In this document: piece after piece, positions 23,646 through 37,300 of the stretch | Layout: the number at the start of each line of letters is the position of its first letter | How positions within the stretch are numbered: position 1 is the stretch's first letter | Source: Anarhynchus alexandrinus | Lineage: Eukaryota; Chordata; Aves; Charadriiformes; Charadriidae | Length of the DNA stretch: 64,000 nt | Assembly (NCBI GenBank): GCA_008711295.1 | Contig: VUYV01000148.1 | Coordinates: forward strand, 1,280,384-1,344,383 | Direction: 5' to 3' | Notes under the pieces: generated by a model | Seen by the model: the letters and a program-made list of their open reading frames with translations, nothing else | The model's database searches: none | Told to the model about the DNA's origin: nothing | Program-made: the position numbers and the translations under genes

Positions 23646-26600
23646 CTAAGATCAACCAGCAAAAGCAGCCTGAGAGACTGACACGTCAAGATTTCTTCTG
23701 GTTCTGATTTAAAACCTGGAAAACGTGCATGCAGCCAGAGGGACCCAGACCTCTCATCCCCAACCCAAGAAGCGAGGGAGGAGAGCTGGCAAGCAGAAAA
23801 CTATTTCTTGCTGTGACTGCGATTGGCAATTTTAATTTCTAACTGAATTATGCTCCGGCTGCTATTATTTTTCTTGGCTGTGTGGGGGTTTTTTGTGCGT
23901 TTTCTTTTTCTTTTTTTTTTTAAAGAACGGGCTCTGCAGCAGTGCTGAAAGCCCACTGGTGGTGGTGGTGGTGGTGTCTCCATCAGCTTCTCCCCGGCCG
24001 GGTGGGACACGAAAAGCCGTGAGGGGAGGCAGNAATAACCAGTGGCATTATCCATCACGCGCCTCTCCGCTTTGCAGTGCAAGTTTGGGAGTACGTATAG
24101 CTTTAAGGTGCCGTAGGGGGGTGTAGCAGACGCATCCCGGCTTCACCGCGTCGTGCGGCTGAGAGTAACCCAGATGGGAAAGTGCTAATTGCACCAAGGC
24201 ACCAAAATTAAAACAAAGATTAAAATTGTAGAAATTGTCTGGCCGGCCTTTTGCAAAGCAGCCTGCGCGAATCATCTTTCCCAGGGCAAACCAGCAACTG
24301 AAACGTGCAGGTGATAATAAACGCGAGCAGCAGGTCTCGTTAGCCTTTCATCCCACCCCAACCCATCTGATGATGGGCTGATGTGTGTAATAAGTCACTT
24401 AATGATCCAAGATTTGGTTTTTTTAAAAAAATAATGTTTCAAATCAGATTTATATGCCTTTGAATGGGCCTAAATCACAGTTTCCGAGCCTGCCGTGGTT
24501 TATTATCGGCTTGGGCATCTGTTTATGGGTAAAGCCCCAGCGCACTTAGCCCACAGTAAAATCACTTAGCGAAGGGCAGCTCAGCCATCAGGCCAGGTTG
24601 ATTTCTTCTCTTCAGACCACAACTCTCTTGCTGGGATGCCCGAAGCAAGCGCAGAGACTTGGAGCACGCAGCTGTGCTTACGGTTCCCACTGCGTTGCCT
24701 GCGCCTATGTAGGGATGCTGTGTTTTAACCCAAAAATCCCACTCGGCTGTGTAGGACCCTGCAGGGCAGAGCTCTGTGCCGGGGCTTCAGTTTGTACCGG
24801 CTAAAGCGGTTCCCGCAAAGCCAGAGGAGCGACCCTCTTGGATTTCATCTGAGCTGGAGAAGTAAATCCACATATTAAATAAATAATACACCCATAAAAG
24901 CCCAGCCGCCCTCTGGGTTCTCTGCTCCCGGTGCTGTACGCAGGAGACGGCTTTCCCTCTCCCTCCAGATGTTTTGCTCCTGTAGCTCTTGCCCCTCCTG
25001 TGATGACCGGTCTCCTCTGAGTCCTACCTAACCGTGTTGGATATGTCCCTTTTCTCCTGATTTCTACTCTTGAGACTCCATTATGGATTTTTTTTCTTCC
25101 CCCCATCAATGGACAAGACATTTTCTCATGAGCTGGCACAGCCCTGTAGATGGGGCTAAGCATCAAATTAAGAGACAGATGATATTTCTGCAAGACATCC
25201 CAGACATTTGCCGTTCTCCCCATCTCCCGTGGCTTCCTATCGAGGTCCACAGGGTTTGCGGTGCCATGATGAGCTCCCACAGCCCCGGGCCTGACGGACC
25301 CTGCCCCGACCTGTGGCATGAGCGTGGTCACAGCAGATAGCGGTTGCTGAGCTGCCCCAGCTCGCTCGCCCCACGCTGTATCCCAGCGCTTTCTCTTGCC
25401 AGGGCTGCAGTCAGGGTGATGGATCAAAATGACCCTCAGGTCTCCTGGGTACTTAGAATTAGAAGGGTACTAAGAAGTCCATCACTCTTCTTAACGGTGG
25501 TAAAGAAATTGGCTAACTGCTGCACAAACCCACGCTTTTAAGGAGGAGAAATTAATTCATGCAGCTGCCACACAGTCTAGTGCCATTCAGGAATTTTTTG
25601 GGAAGACTTAACGTCTTCCCTAGATCCTGCAATGCCCTCCCTGGTCTCTCCCCTCCCGCCCAGCTCGAGTCTGCTCCAGCCCACAGCAGTGTCCCCCCGG
25701 CAGCAGCGACCGCAGCTGGGACAAGCTCCATAAAATCAAACATAAAATCCCCGAAAAACACATGCAGAGCAGCTGAGAAGTTTCTGGGGCATGAAGGGTG
25801 GGGGGAAATTCATTTCCTTAAGGACACCGTAACCTTGCACAACCTCGTTTAGGTGAAATTCAGTCATTTTGCTGGCAGCACAAGAGGCAGGTGCCTTTCT
25901 GTTAGAGCGGGGGGGTTGCACTGGGCCACGTGAGCCCATAAAGGGCTCAGGGAACCATAAAGAAAAACCCCCAATTTAGTTATTTGCTATGGACTGTTCC
26001 CTGAAAAAAATAATAGTTCACGTGAAATGACGGCGATCCCGGAGCCAGGTGATGATCGAGGCCTTTTGCATGGTTGTTGGGTCCAGCTCCAATTTCGGTA
26101 CCTACTCGAGCCCAGGAAGGTGAAATTACCTTCCTTTCTGCCATGGTGCCATATCAGAAAGCCACGGCTTAAGTGCAAATTGAAACAGGGAAGAGAGTTT
26201 GTTTTCCTAGTGTTTAGCCAAGGCTCTAGATGGAAGCTGACTTTAATCCCAGTGCTTATCTGCATCCATTTCTTCCTTGTAATAAGATCTTCAAAGGAGG
26301 AGCAAGAACAAAGTACTGCTAAACAGACCGTGGAGCGTAATCCAGCATCACCGAGGGAACTCTAAAAGAGATTTTTCGCCCCTCCCAGCCTCACCGTCAC
26401 AACCTGGTCAGGTTTTGTGAGATGTTTCTGGTCTAAAAACAGCACTCAGGGGTTTGTCTGCGCTCACCCCAGCTCGGCTGGGTCATAGCCAGGTCTCCAT
26501 AGCCAACGTGTGGCCATGGGCACCCAGTACGTGGCTTTTGGGCCATTCAAGAGAGCAGAAAAGTAACTCTGGATTTGGAGACTCTCTTGTTAACTGGGAC

Positions 26601-29036
26601 ACAACCTGTGGGCACGGACCATTGGAGAAAAGCTCTCTTCTTTTCCCCTTATTTGAAATAATAGTGTCTGGGCAGTCAGCTCTGATGAGCGGCTTGGAAA
26701 AACGTGCCCAGAGGAGACAGCAGAGCAGCATCTTGGCCCCAAGTCCTCCACAGCATTACGTTGTCTGGCCAACAGCTTAACCCCAAGCGCGAATGCGTTT
26801 GCTTTCTCAGTCGGTGCCCACGCGTGTATCTGATGGCGGGCAGGACATCAGGGCAGCCCTGCCACCCAGCTTGTTCTCTGTCTGCGGCTAAAACCAACGT
26901 AAGTCCCGTTAAGCTAACTGCCTTGCTGACTGCATCAGCCGCATCGCCCCACCAAACGAGGTGGCCTGCTGCGGTGATTTGGCGATCGCTGCCTGTTGAC
27001 TTACAGGCAGGCAGTTAATATTGCACAGGGCGGTGAAAGGCCGACAGGTAAGGCACTGCGAATAGCTCTGTGCCCTCGGCAGAGCAGACGTGCATGGCAG
27101 AGCATCATCCCCCCGTTCGCGATACCTTGTACAGCCCCCACGCGCCCGAATCTTATTGCCCTCCTGGTGACTACAGATACTCAGTCCCACTGGAGCACTT
27201 AGCTCATGCCCACGCACACATGCGTTGGAAGTGCTGTCCTTCACGGGGAGGACATCTCACGGCACATCCCCTTCTGCTGCTGGGCTGGTCCAGGCTTTCT
27301 GCTCTCCCTGGCCTCTTCCCAACCCCCCGAGACACGCTGGCTTGGAGCAAACTCTTTCACTGCGGGTCGTAGAAATTTCAGCCTTCCTGTGATTATTTAG
27401 GAAAGTTATTCTGGTGATGATGATTTTGGAAAGTACGCATACACACCCCACACACCCCCCCCCCGCATTTTGGGGGGTTTATTTCCATAGGAACTGCAGG
27501 AATTTCATTCCTCCTTGGCTTGCAGGGCTCTGGTATATCAAGTGGCCGTGGCAAACTCCTCATACCCCGGTGATGAACACGGGGATTGATCAGTCAACAA
27601 TAAAATGCTTTGGTACTTACAAATTACCTTCGTTTTCTTCCCCACCCTGCCTCTATTCTAAGTTATTCCCCCAAAGTCTAGTGGGGAGCTCACAACACCT
27701 TACAAGGTTGTCTGTCTGTGTGCTTTCTTTACGACTCAAAGCTCAGCACAATTTACAACTCTCTGCTTGCGTTACTTCTATAACTCCTCAGGGGAAAAGC
27801 CCACCGCTTCCCAGCTGCCTGCACCCACCCCCAGGTCACAAACAGCTCACAGCTTGGGGCGCACGTTGTGGGACGAGCCGTAAAAACCTCTTACTGTGCC
27901 ATGCAGTACAAATTTCAAACAAGGTGCGTTGGCAGCGGAGCAGACACGCCTGAGCATCTGTGCAGCGGAGGTGGTGGGCTCGCTCGGCGGTCGGCATTGC
28001 TCGGCGGCTAAGAAAAGCAGAGCTAGTGCTGGTTTGCATCTTCAGCCAGAAAAACCAACAGGTGCTGAGCAGAACCGTTCCCCGGCTCGGGCGGTAATGA
28101 AAGGCAAAAGCATTTCTGCAGCTGGCTGGTTTGGCGTGAGGCTAACGCCTGCGCCACCACAGCAGATGAGACATGTGCACTCACCAAGTTGACACGAGCA
28201 ATTAGCATGCGTGAGGCTCCTTCCACCTCCTAATTCACTCAGAATAATTCATTAGCAGAAAGTCCTCAGCAGCGCTAGGCTGCCGACAGGTCCTCATTGT
28301 AGATGTGTTCTTTGATTTGCCTTAGAAGATAAATTGACCTGTGAAACTCCAGTCTAGCTCATGCTAATGAGTCTCTGTAGGGCCATTGTGAGAATTAATT
28401 TATTTATCTAAGGATTTCTCCATAGTGCTCATCTCCTCGGCAGCTAGAATGAAGAGACATAATAGGTCTAACATACTGGAAATACTAGATCAAATCACCC
28501 AACCCTGGAGGTGTCTATCCTACATTTGCTCTCTTGGGCTAGTCATACTGGCTTGGGGTCTGTTTCCCATCTGTACAGCCGAGGGGACAAACAAGCGTCC
28601 TCCTGCTCAAAGAGCTTCATAGGCAGCAGTGGGAGAAGTTACACCAGCACCAGCAATCCCTGTCTATCCAATCAAGGGCTTCCTCACCCTTTTTTGCACC
28701 TTTAAGAGCAGCAGGATAACCTCTTTATTCCAGCGCTTTGCAGTAACTATAGAAAAGAACTCTGCACTCTTTCTGAATTATGGTTTTTTAATATAGTCTC
28801 CTTGTTTCTGGCCATCTTCTATCAATAAACATCCTTGAAGTGTCTCTCTGTGCCTCCCCACAAGTGCACAGACACACTCCTGGCCTCTACAGAAGAGATG
28901 ATTAGCCCCAGTCGAACATCCTACCTACATAATTCATGTTCTTTCCCCACCGAGAGCAGCCAGAGAGCCCAAAGTGATGCCACCAAGCAGAGACGTCCTC
29001 CCACATTAACGTCCCTCTCCTTTTCTTCCCCTGCAG

Positions 29037-29622
29037 CTTGAAAGCTGTCCTGATGGGGAAGCCTCAGGACAACACAGTGGACTTGTCAGGCATCCCGCTG
29101 ACGCTGAAAGACTTGGACCGCGTCACGTCCTACCTCCAGCACAGCTCGGAGCACATCGACACGGTGGAGCTGTGCTTCACGGAGCTGACGGACGACATGC
29201 TGCTGCAGCTGCTGCCGGCGCTCTGCGTGCTGCCCCACCTCACCACCCTCTCCCTCAACGGCAACCGGCTGACCAAAGCCATCCTACGGGACCTCACCGA
29301 AACCCTGAAGGACCCCAAGAAGTTCCCCAGCGTCACCTGGATCGACCTCGGCAACAACGTGGACATCTTCTCCTTGCCGCAACCCTTCTTGGTCAGCCTA
29401 AAGAGACGATGCCCAAAGCAAGGCAACTTGCCAACCATTCTGGAGTTCGGCGAGGGTCAGGTAAGCGATTTGGAGGGCCAAGATGGCCTGGCTGAGAGCC
29501 AGGAGGACCTGCGAGCTGGACCAGGCAAGACAGACAACGTAGGCTTGCAGCAGACGGACAGAACAGTCGAGGCTGGGGAGCTCCCCAACTCGGAGCAAGG
29601 TGCTGCGACGCCGCAGACATGA
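29037..29622 (+). CDS. LRRC75A: Leucine-rich repeat-containing protein 75A, terminal coding exon
   Basis: This exon follows a strong acceptor (TTTTCTTCCCCTGCAG). Its first base, C, completes a codon begun upstream (phase 2), matching the Cys before LKAVLMGKP in vertebrate LRRC75A as I remember it. It encodes 194 residues after that codon and ends at TGA 29,620-29,622. Leucine-rich repeat material is visible at exon residues about 41-60 (VELCFTELTDDMLLQLLPAL), 67-87 (HLTTLSLNGNRL) and 97-111 (VTWIDLGNNVDIF). The tail after about residue 141 is acidic, Gly/Gln-rich and probably disordered. The protein is poorly characterised, and no enzymatic motif is visible. The paralogue LRRC75B is the main alternative; the neighbouring SNORD49/SNORD65 host favours LRRC75A. 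A donor-like CAG/GTAAGC lies inside the exon at 29,458-29,463. Upstream exons were not found. Confidence 0.9.
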
Positions 29623-31310
29623 TGTCCAGCTCCGGCGGGCGCGTTGAGCGAGGATGACTTAAAACCGAGACCTCAGCGGTGGAGGTCGTGGAGGGTCAAC
29701 TCACACGGTGGGATGCTTCGGGAGTCTGGACTGCTGCCTTCCTCCCGTACGATGAATGTCAACTTTTTTCTTTTTGAAGAACACATAAAGGTGATCGCGT
29801 TGAATACTTGTATTTTATAAAAGCTGGCCAGGTATTTTTAAACTTTAGAGACGTGCTATGCTTTTTAACCTCTCAAAAATGCATCTCCAAGGTGGTGTAA
29901 CACGAGGCCCTCAGAAGAGCACAAAAGGGGAGAAGAAAGGCGCCCAGACTTTGCAGGGAAGGGCTCCCTTTCCTCAGCGCTGGATCTAGCCGGACCCCAG
30001 CTGCTCTCCCACGCGAGATGGACAGACAGCAGTCACCCCAAAGAGGGCTGCCGCCGAGATAAACCTGAAATCCTTTCCAGTCCTGACTTCAGGAGTTGCT
30101 GGTGAATAGCACATCTGCTGAGATACAACAAAAGTCTGATCACACACTAACCAGGGGTGTTTCTCTTGATATTGTGAGCTGGCCCAAAGGGAGAGCTTTG
30201 CTTCCCTGCTGCGGAGCTAAATCCCAGCCTGCTGCGTGCCTGGACGCCGCTCTCGCCCTCCGGCCTTACCGAAATCAGGCTGGCATTTGTGCCTGCCCAG
30301 TACTTATTCAGATGTAAAATCCAGTTTCCCACCGGCCGTGCTGCTGTAACAACTCCAGAGCTTTTAATGTGGTACCTGGAGCTTGCACCAGCAGCGCCGA
30401 GAGCATTTGATCCGCTTTGGGCAGCAATCCGCAGCTCAGGTCGATCGCTGTTGCTGACAAAAGAGACCACAATACTGAAGACTTCTAAAAGAAAAAATAA
30501 TCCTGGGGTTCATCCCTGTATCACTGCCACCGAGGGCTGGGCGGACACAGCCGGCTGGAGGTTTAAAGCCTCAGAAAGACGGTTGGGTCACTTGGCTGTG
30601 TCCATTGTCCCCTGGACCAGAAGTGCTTTGTTTCTAAAATGTTTGGTTTTTGTTTTTTTTTTTTTTCTAAGAGAAGTGGTTTTGATTTTATTTTATTTTT
30701 GATGGAAAATGGATCACCCGGGAGCAGCAGCACTGGAATGGGCACTTTGGCTTTTGAACCAGAATTTCATTTGATCCTAAACCCAGGGGGAGGGCAGGAA
30801 AGCGTGAAAAACTTCCTCTCCCTTACATTCAAAGGACCAAACATGACTCCCTTTGGTAAGAGGGAGCCCCTTTCTATCTGTTCAAAGCCCATCCCTGACC
30901 AGCTTTACAGCATCGTTTTCCTGGCTCGCAGCAGTGCCCCTCTGGCTTTGCTGCTTCTGGGTGCAAACGCAGTCAGACTTTTTGGTCATCATTTTGGCTC
31001 TGTTCATTTAACATCACTGCACTGGGAAGCTTTTTTCCAGAGGGCTTCACGCTGTCAGTCGTTGTTTCTCCTCCGTACGCAAGTAGATAACTTAGAAGAA
31101 ACTCTGCTACTCGTTTTAATACATTTGGCAATGTTCAGTATGATTTGCATGTATCCAAGCCTTTTTCCTTTTTTTTTTTTAACGCTAACTCTTTCCAACA
31201 GGCATGAAAAAAAAACCTTGCAGTGAATAAACTGTTCTGTTTGAAATAAAGGAGCTATCCGTAATCAAAATAAATGACAACCTTTAATAAAGACCTGGCG
31301 TTGAATTTTT
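29623..31310 (+). other. LRRC75A: LRRC75A 3' UTR
   Basis: Non-coding sequence between the LRRC75A stop codon and a dense group of polyadenylation signals. It has T-rich tracts near 30,650 and 31,170. There is no strong AATAAA earlier in the interval, so the whole stretch of about 1.65 kb is probably 3' UTR. The exact end is inferred. Confidence 0.65.
31226..31291 (+). terminator. Cluster of four AATAAA polyadenylation signals
   Basis: AATAAA occurs at 31,226, 31,245, 31,269 and 31,286, on the LRRC75A strand about 1.6 kb past the stop codon. Cleavage is expected 10-30 bases after whichever signal is used. Confidence 0.7.
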
Positions 31311-34300
31311 CCTGTGTACAGGATGAAGTGCCCAGCTGGCAGCCCAGAGCACCCCAGCAAAAACCAGTGCTAAGCACTGCAGGTCTGGGTTCTCCAGGGT
31401 GCTAAAAAAAATGGGTTGCTGTAGCTGGCTGGAGAAATAAATAGCCCAGTTTATGGGCTGGGTTCTGCAGGGTGGGCACAAGGTGGACACAGAAGCATCA
31501 TAAAAGCATCTGTTAAATTTTAAATGTCGCCAGCGTGCAAACCTAACGTGGGAGAAAGGAATACTGAGAATGGCATAGCGCTCCACAGGGTATTTCTCTC
31601 CAGTGTTACAGCCTGAGTGCACTGAAGGAAACAGCTTTTTATTTGCAGCAAGACTCTCTATATGATGTTGGTTCCAGCACCCAAACCACGGCAGGGGCTC
31701 GCACAGGACATGGCAGACAACGTGCTGGTGGGAGCAGGTTTGTCCCAACTCACAGGAGACCTCTCCTGCAGCACTTGGGGACTATTTCCGCCGTTACTAC
31801 AACTTTAATAAGGTACCTTTAATAGAGGTATAAATTAAGCAAGATGCGATACGCCAGGTTAGCCAGGTCCCAGCTGCATCGCTAACCATCAGCCCATCCT
31901 TGGAGGAGGTTGCACTTCTCCCCCTCCCCAGGAGCCAAGGGCAGGGCTCTCCTTGCCTGGGTCAGGCTGCGAGACGGAGCCTATGGCACGTACGTTTTAT
32001 TCATATGGAAGGGCTGATACGCAGCACGTAGAACCTGTGCCTACACCCAGGGCAGGCAATGAGACACGGGCAGCAAATCCACCACCACCACTTCATCCAC
32101 CACGTGCACACGTAGCCCTGCTGCGCGGTTAGTACATCCCTCATGGATGTTGTTAGCTCAACATAGGGGGATTTCATCAAGATTTCTCCCTGCAACAAAG
32201 AAACTCCACCAATTTCTTCTATAAGAGGTCAGGCACTGGTTTGCTCAGTACCTCAGCACTCAGCACCGGGCTCCCTTCCTTCTTATGCACAGCTCGGGCT
32301 CCTCTGTCTGTTCTAAATTATTTATATCGCAAGCTCCTCGCTGCAAGCTTTTTATTTTCTGCTAAGTATTTGCACATGAACCAGCCATCCTGCGCCTCAG
32401 CAGCCGTCTGGACCCCCCCAGTTCAAATTTGTGCAAATTCATAAACCAGAGGCACTTCGCATTTAGAGCGCCGCATCATTTATTGATGCTTTGCACGCTC
32501 AATTCCCTCACCGACACAAACCACCCGGGAGGCTGCTCCTGCCACGTTTCCCCTCCAGCTGAGCTCCTACCTGCTGTGAAACACATCAATCAACTGGGAC
32601 ACATTCTGCATTTACCAGGCCCTTTCTGCAATGGGCCACCAGCTCAACTTTTCAGCTGCAGAGGGCTAAACGTAAGGCTCTGCGCCCGACGCTGCCACAG
32701 ATGTGCTGCGAATCGGGAGAACCTCGTCCCAGCTGTCCCCCTCTGCTGTGAAATACTGCGATTGGGTCCTTCACGTGATCATCCAGGACCGCACTGCAAA
32801 GGAGGAGCCTCCGGAGGAAGACCCCGCATCCCTCAGCCCTTCGCCCCGTGCGGGCATTGTACTGCTTGAGCCACCTCGGCTCCACTGGCACGGACGGGCT
32901 GTGCCAGCACCGCTGTGCCCAGCGAGGGTTTAGCCCTTCTGAGAAAGAGAAATAACCAGAAAGGACCTTTTATCGATATATTTGTGCATGCTGAAGCTTG
33001 CACCAAACGACTGACTTTCATTGGAAAAGAAAAAAAAAACCAACAAACAGCTCTAGCAGAGACCATGACTCAGTTATAAAAACAAGAGGGCTTTAGCTAA
33101 TCAGTCTCTTCCTCGCAGTGTGGATTAGGTCAATTAGCCATTTATTCCACTTCAGTATGACAATGATTCTGTAGGCTCAGGAAAGAGGTTTGGTTTTTTG
33201 TTGGTTGTTTTTTCTTTTTTTTTAAAAAAAAAGGCAGCCTGATACTGCTTCCCTTCTCAGCCCACCAGCATCAAAACAAGCTTGGAGCTCACTCCATATA
33301 TAATCAATGTTCCCCGTGCTACACTGGGCTGCTTGTTCTGGTCAGAAGCTTTTAAATGGCCCTAGAAGAAGGATTCGAGTACTGAAAATCACTGCTGTTA
33401 GAATATTAAAGTTGATTGAGGTCATTTGTTGTCAAAGGAGGGAGGAAATGGCCACCATAAAATAAAAAAGTCTATAAAACGTCCAAGCCCAGTTTGGTTA
33501 GTTATCTCCACCAGTGACACACAGCTCTGCCCGTGCCTGAAAGAAACTAGTCTGTGGGAGATGATTTATGCCTTCAGCAACAAAAATGTAATTGGGAAAT
33601 CATTCTGCACAGATTGAAGAGCCCACACCGAGGGGAATCAAAAAACGGTAGGTGAGGACTGAGAGAGGCATGAAAGGGCTGATGCCATGTGCTCCACAGG
33701 GCTCACTCCAGCTGGATTATCTCAGAAGAGTTTGCACGAGCCTGGTTTAGGTTTTGAAGGTGATTATTCATTTAAAATGAGGGTTATGTTCCTGGGGGAG
33801 GTGGGGACTGCCGGAAGCATGAGTAGGCAAGAGGGCTGGTGGTGGTCACCTCTGAGCATGGGACTGCACCGGAGAGCAAGGAAGCCACAGAAGGCACTAT
33901 TGAGGACATCAAGAAGCTCAAAGCCACGTTGGCCAAAAGCAGTGCTTGCTGCTCGCCAGTCCTTCAGAGAGCAGCAGGCGACTGCAAACACCTACGCAAA
34001 ACTGCCCAAATGCCTACGCAAAACTGCTGTGGTGGAGAGGAAAAAACATGACTTAAGGGACTAACGGGACACCGTGGAGGCAGCAGCGGCTGAGCCGGGG
34101 TGAAGGCAATGAAACCACACCGGGTTATTGCACTGCGACTGACTTTGCACTCGAGCACAAACATTTTGGCGCTTTCCTATGGTTCAGCACATCTCTTTTC
34201 AGCAGCGGGAGAGGAGGAGAAGGCTCCTGAGCTCGTGCAGGGACCGCTCGTGTCCTCAGAAACGCAAAGACTCACATGTTTCATTAACTGGGAGCACATC

Positions 34301-37300
34301 GCCAGTAGCTGCAATTGCCAAGGAAACTGATTGACCTTATTAGCAGTATTCATATACTGATGCTCATGAGAAAGGGAAAAAACAACTAACCTAACCTCTC
34401 CAGTGTAATGTACCTAGGTGAGCAACACATATAATTTCTACCCAACCTCTTTGGTACGCAGATGTTGTCCTGGAAACATCAGGCAGTGATCCCACTCTTC
34501 CTTCGCTCCAGGGGCAGTTGAGTTTTTATCTGCCTGGAGGCCATGTTCCACCAGCAGAGTGTACAGAGAGAGGGGAGATGATCTTTCCAGCTATATTAAA
34601 TGTCTTTAGCATTAAATCCTGAAGGACGAACAGGAAACCAGATCCATCACTCGCAGTCCTTCAACAGCCTCCAGCGATGTGAGTCTTACCGCTTCATTTA
34701 AGCGGGCCCCATCTTCAAGAAGTATTCTCAAATGCTCAACAGCCATAAGCAAAAGATCTGATGACCCTGCAATACCAGAACTTGCCTGGCTTTGGAGATT
34801 CAGCCTTTCCTCCCATTGCCTTGGGGGAATAGAGGTCTTCTGAGATGATGAAGTGGAGTTAAAGGCTTGATGGGGATCTCTCCCCTCCCTTGCAGCACCC
34901 CACGACCTGTTGGTTGAACACTTTCAAGATACAGGCTTGCACACAGCCAGGCAGCACATCATGACTGCTACTTAGCACACAAAGCTACCCAAAAAATAAG
35001 AAATACAATAGGTTTGGGTTCTACAGCTTATTTATACATGGGTGGTCAAGGACAGCTTGTCCAGGAGGAAGGCAAAGCGAGGAGTAAACACCACCTCCCT
35101 GCACCGATGACAGCCACGGTCTCCACTTTGAGCCCAGTACAACAGCCTGGGCACTGCCATGCTGAGCTACAAACCCCACCGACTTCATCACAAACGCGAA
35201 CATCTGCAGCTGGTGACCGCAGGAAGGTCCGCAGCCAGGAGATGGGCAGAAGAGACAAGGGGAAACACCAGCGCAGGGCTGGCTGCGAGGCCGCCTGCTT
35301 ATTTCACCCCACTGCAACCCACACTCTGCTTGTACCAGAAAAGCTCCTCCAAATCCACGCAGGCGCGATCCCTTCCCCATCAGGACAAAGCCCTGGGGGG
35401 TGGGGAGGAAATCGAGGCCCCTCTCCCTGATTCATACAGCCCAACACATCCTTTGCTCTCACGTTCTCACTCCTTTTGCTTACGCCCATCACACCCACCT
35501 TGAGGACAAATCATCTTTTTTCTCTTCCTCATCTTTCCTCTTCTTTATTCAGAGGAAAAACTAAATACCACGTACACGGGAAGGTGCCTGGGCAGGGCAG
35601 GCAAAGGGTTTTGTCTGCACTGGCTAAAGGACTGGGGGTTCCCTGGTGCAGCCTCCTCTCTGCCTTAGCAAAACCCAGCTTGTGTTGTATGTATTTTCAT
35701 TTCCTCCTAAGCTTTAAGAAAGAAATATATATTTGCAGGGCTGCAGCATATGGAGGATTTCCCGTGTGCTCCCCGGGAACGCACAGCGCTGCAGGGGAGA
35801 ACTGAAATAGTAATTAAACTGGAGGGGGTGGTGGGGGCAGGCTGGAGTTCTTTTCTTACATCTGTATTTTGCAGCCTCTGGGTTGTAAAGAAGCAGGCTC
35901 GTAGGAAATGGCTGTTTATGGGGAATGAGTGAATGATAAATAAGCACGACTGCTGCAAAAGAAGGTGGGTTTGCAACGTGAAAAACATGTTTTTCAGACA
36001 AGAAGAAGCTGACCTAGTTGAGAACCCTGAGAGCAGCGGGTCGGCTCACTTCTGTTGTCGTTACAAATATCTATCGGAAAATGCAGTGCCTGGGGAGCGT
36101 GAAGAGCGCTTCGCAGGGACCGAGAAGGACTTCTGCGCTTGTCACGGTTCGTGTCTAGCGATGCCCTCCTGAGCAGACGCTGCTGCTCCTGGGTGCCGAT
36201 AACACCCAGCCCTCGAAGGCGGGAGCGTGCCGAGCTGCCTGGAGCGGAGCTACATCAAAATCCCAATGGAGATCCCAATAGCCAACGTTTAGGAATGCCG
36301 GGCTGCCGTTTTCCTGAGCAGACAAGTCCAGAGGAGAGCCACCAGCCCTTACATACAGCCCAGGGCTTCTCCTTCCAAAAATCAGGCCTTTTCCACCTAA
36401 AACATAACTCAGCAGGCGGGGAGCGCTTTGGAAGGCCGTGAGCCAGCCCGTAACAAAACCTACGTGAATACTCTGGTTATTGAGAGGAAAATCAACCCTT
36501 GCGAGAGCGCTTCAGCTGCACCTGGTTACATAGAGAAGAAACCAGCAGGAGGGAAGGGAGATGTTTGCTGGACGCAGTTTTCGCAGGGAGAAGGTGACTT
36601 TTTGGGGGCGTTGCAGCAAAGGACAAAAAAAGGGAGAAGGTTGAGACTCAGGCAAACCTCACCCACGACACCTGGGATTAAAAAAACCATCTGCATAAAA
36701 CCCCAGGAGGCTAAAACTTTCAGCTGCTCCCATGCTACCCAAAGCCTGGCATTTTTCCCCTTAATAATAGAAGAAAAAGTCCTGGCTAGGGGAATCTTTT
36801 GCATTATTTATTGGCAGCTCATGCCAGTGTGTTTAACGCTGGCCCTGGAGATAGGGAATAGTCTGCTCAAGCTCAGCTGATAGGGGAAAATGTATATAGT
36901 GGCACCTGGAAAAGTAACTAAGTATTATCCCTCAAGGACTACCTGTTTTACATACAAAACACTGAGCGAGCACAGTTCGAAGCCAGAGGGGCTTTAGCTC
37001 TTGCTGATCACGGAGCTCTGAACCAAAATTACATTGCAGTCCAGATTCGTGCAATTCTTGTTGAAATCATTTTTCCTTGGCGGAGCGATAAGGCCGATGC
37101 CGCAATACTTCAGGGCCGAGGGAAAAAGTGCCAGACGGCAAACACTGAGCGCTGGGGAGGACCGGCCTCCTGCGAGCGAGCGGGGATGGACGGATCAGGC
37201 CACCTTCCCCTTCCAGCCCATCAGTTATCTCCCACATTTCAGTGGGTGAACATTCCGCCCAAATGGGAAATTTCCCTTTTACTACAAGCACAATAATAAT

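Larger units (their letters stand above)
19836..29036. other. Non-coding, probable last intron of LRRC75A
   Basis: No exon found. The AT-rich part, about 20,200-23,700, contains CA repeats near 20,452 and 20,843, an AT run near 21,345-21,400, and an A/C-rich stretch at 23,578-23,645. A single N lies at 24,033. Bases 24,000-29,000 are GC-richer with scattered chance open frames. The region ends in a polypyrimidine tract and CAG acceptor at 29,036. Confidence 0.55.
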
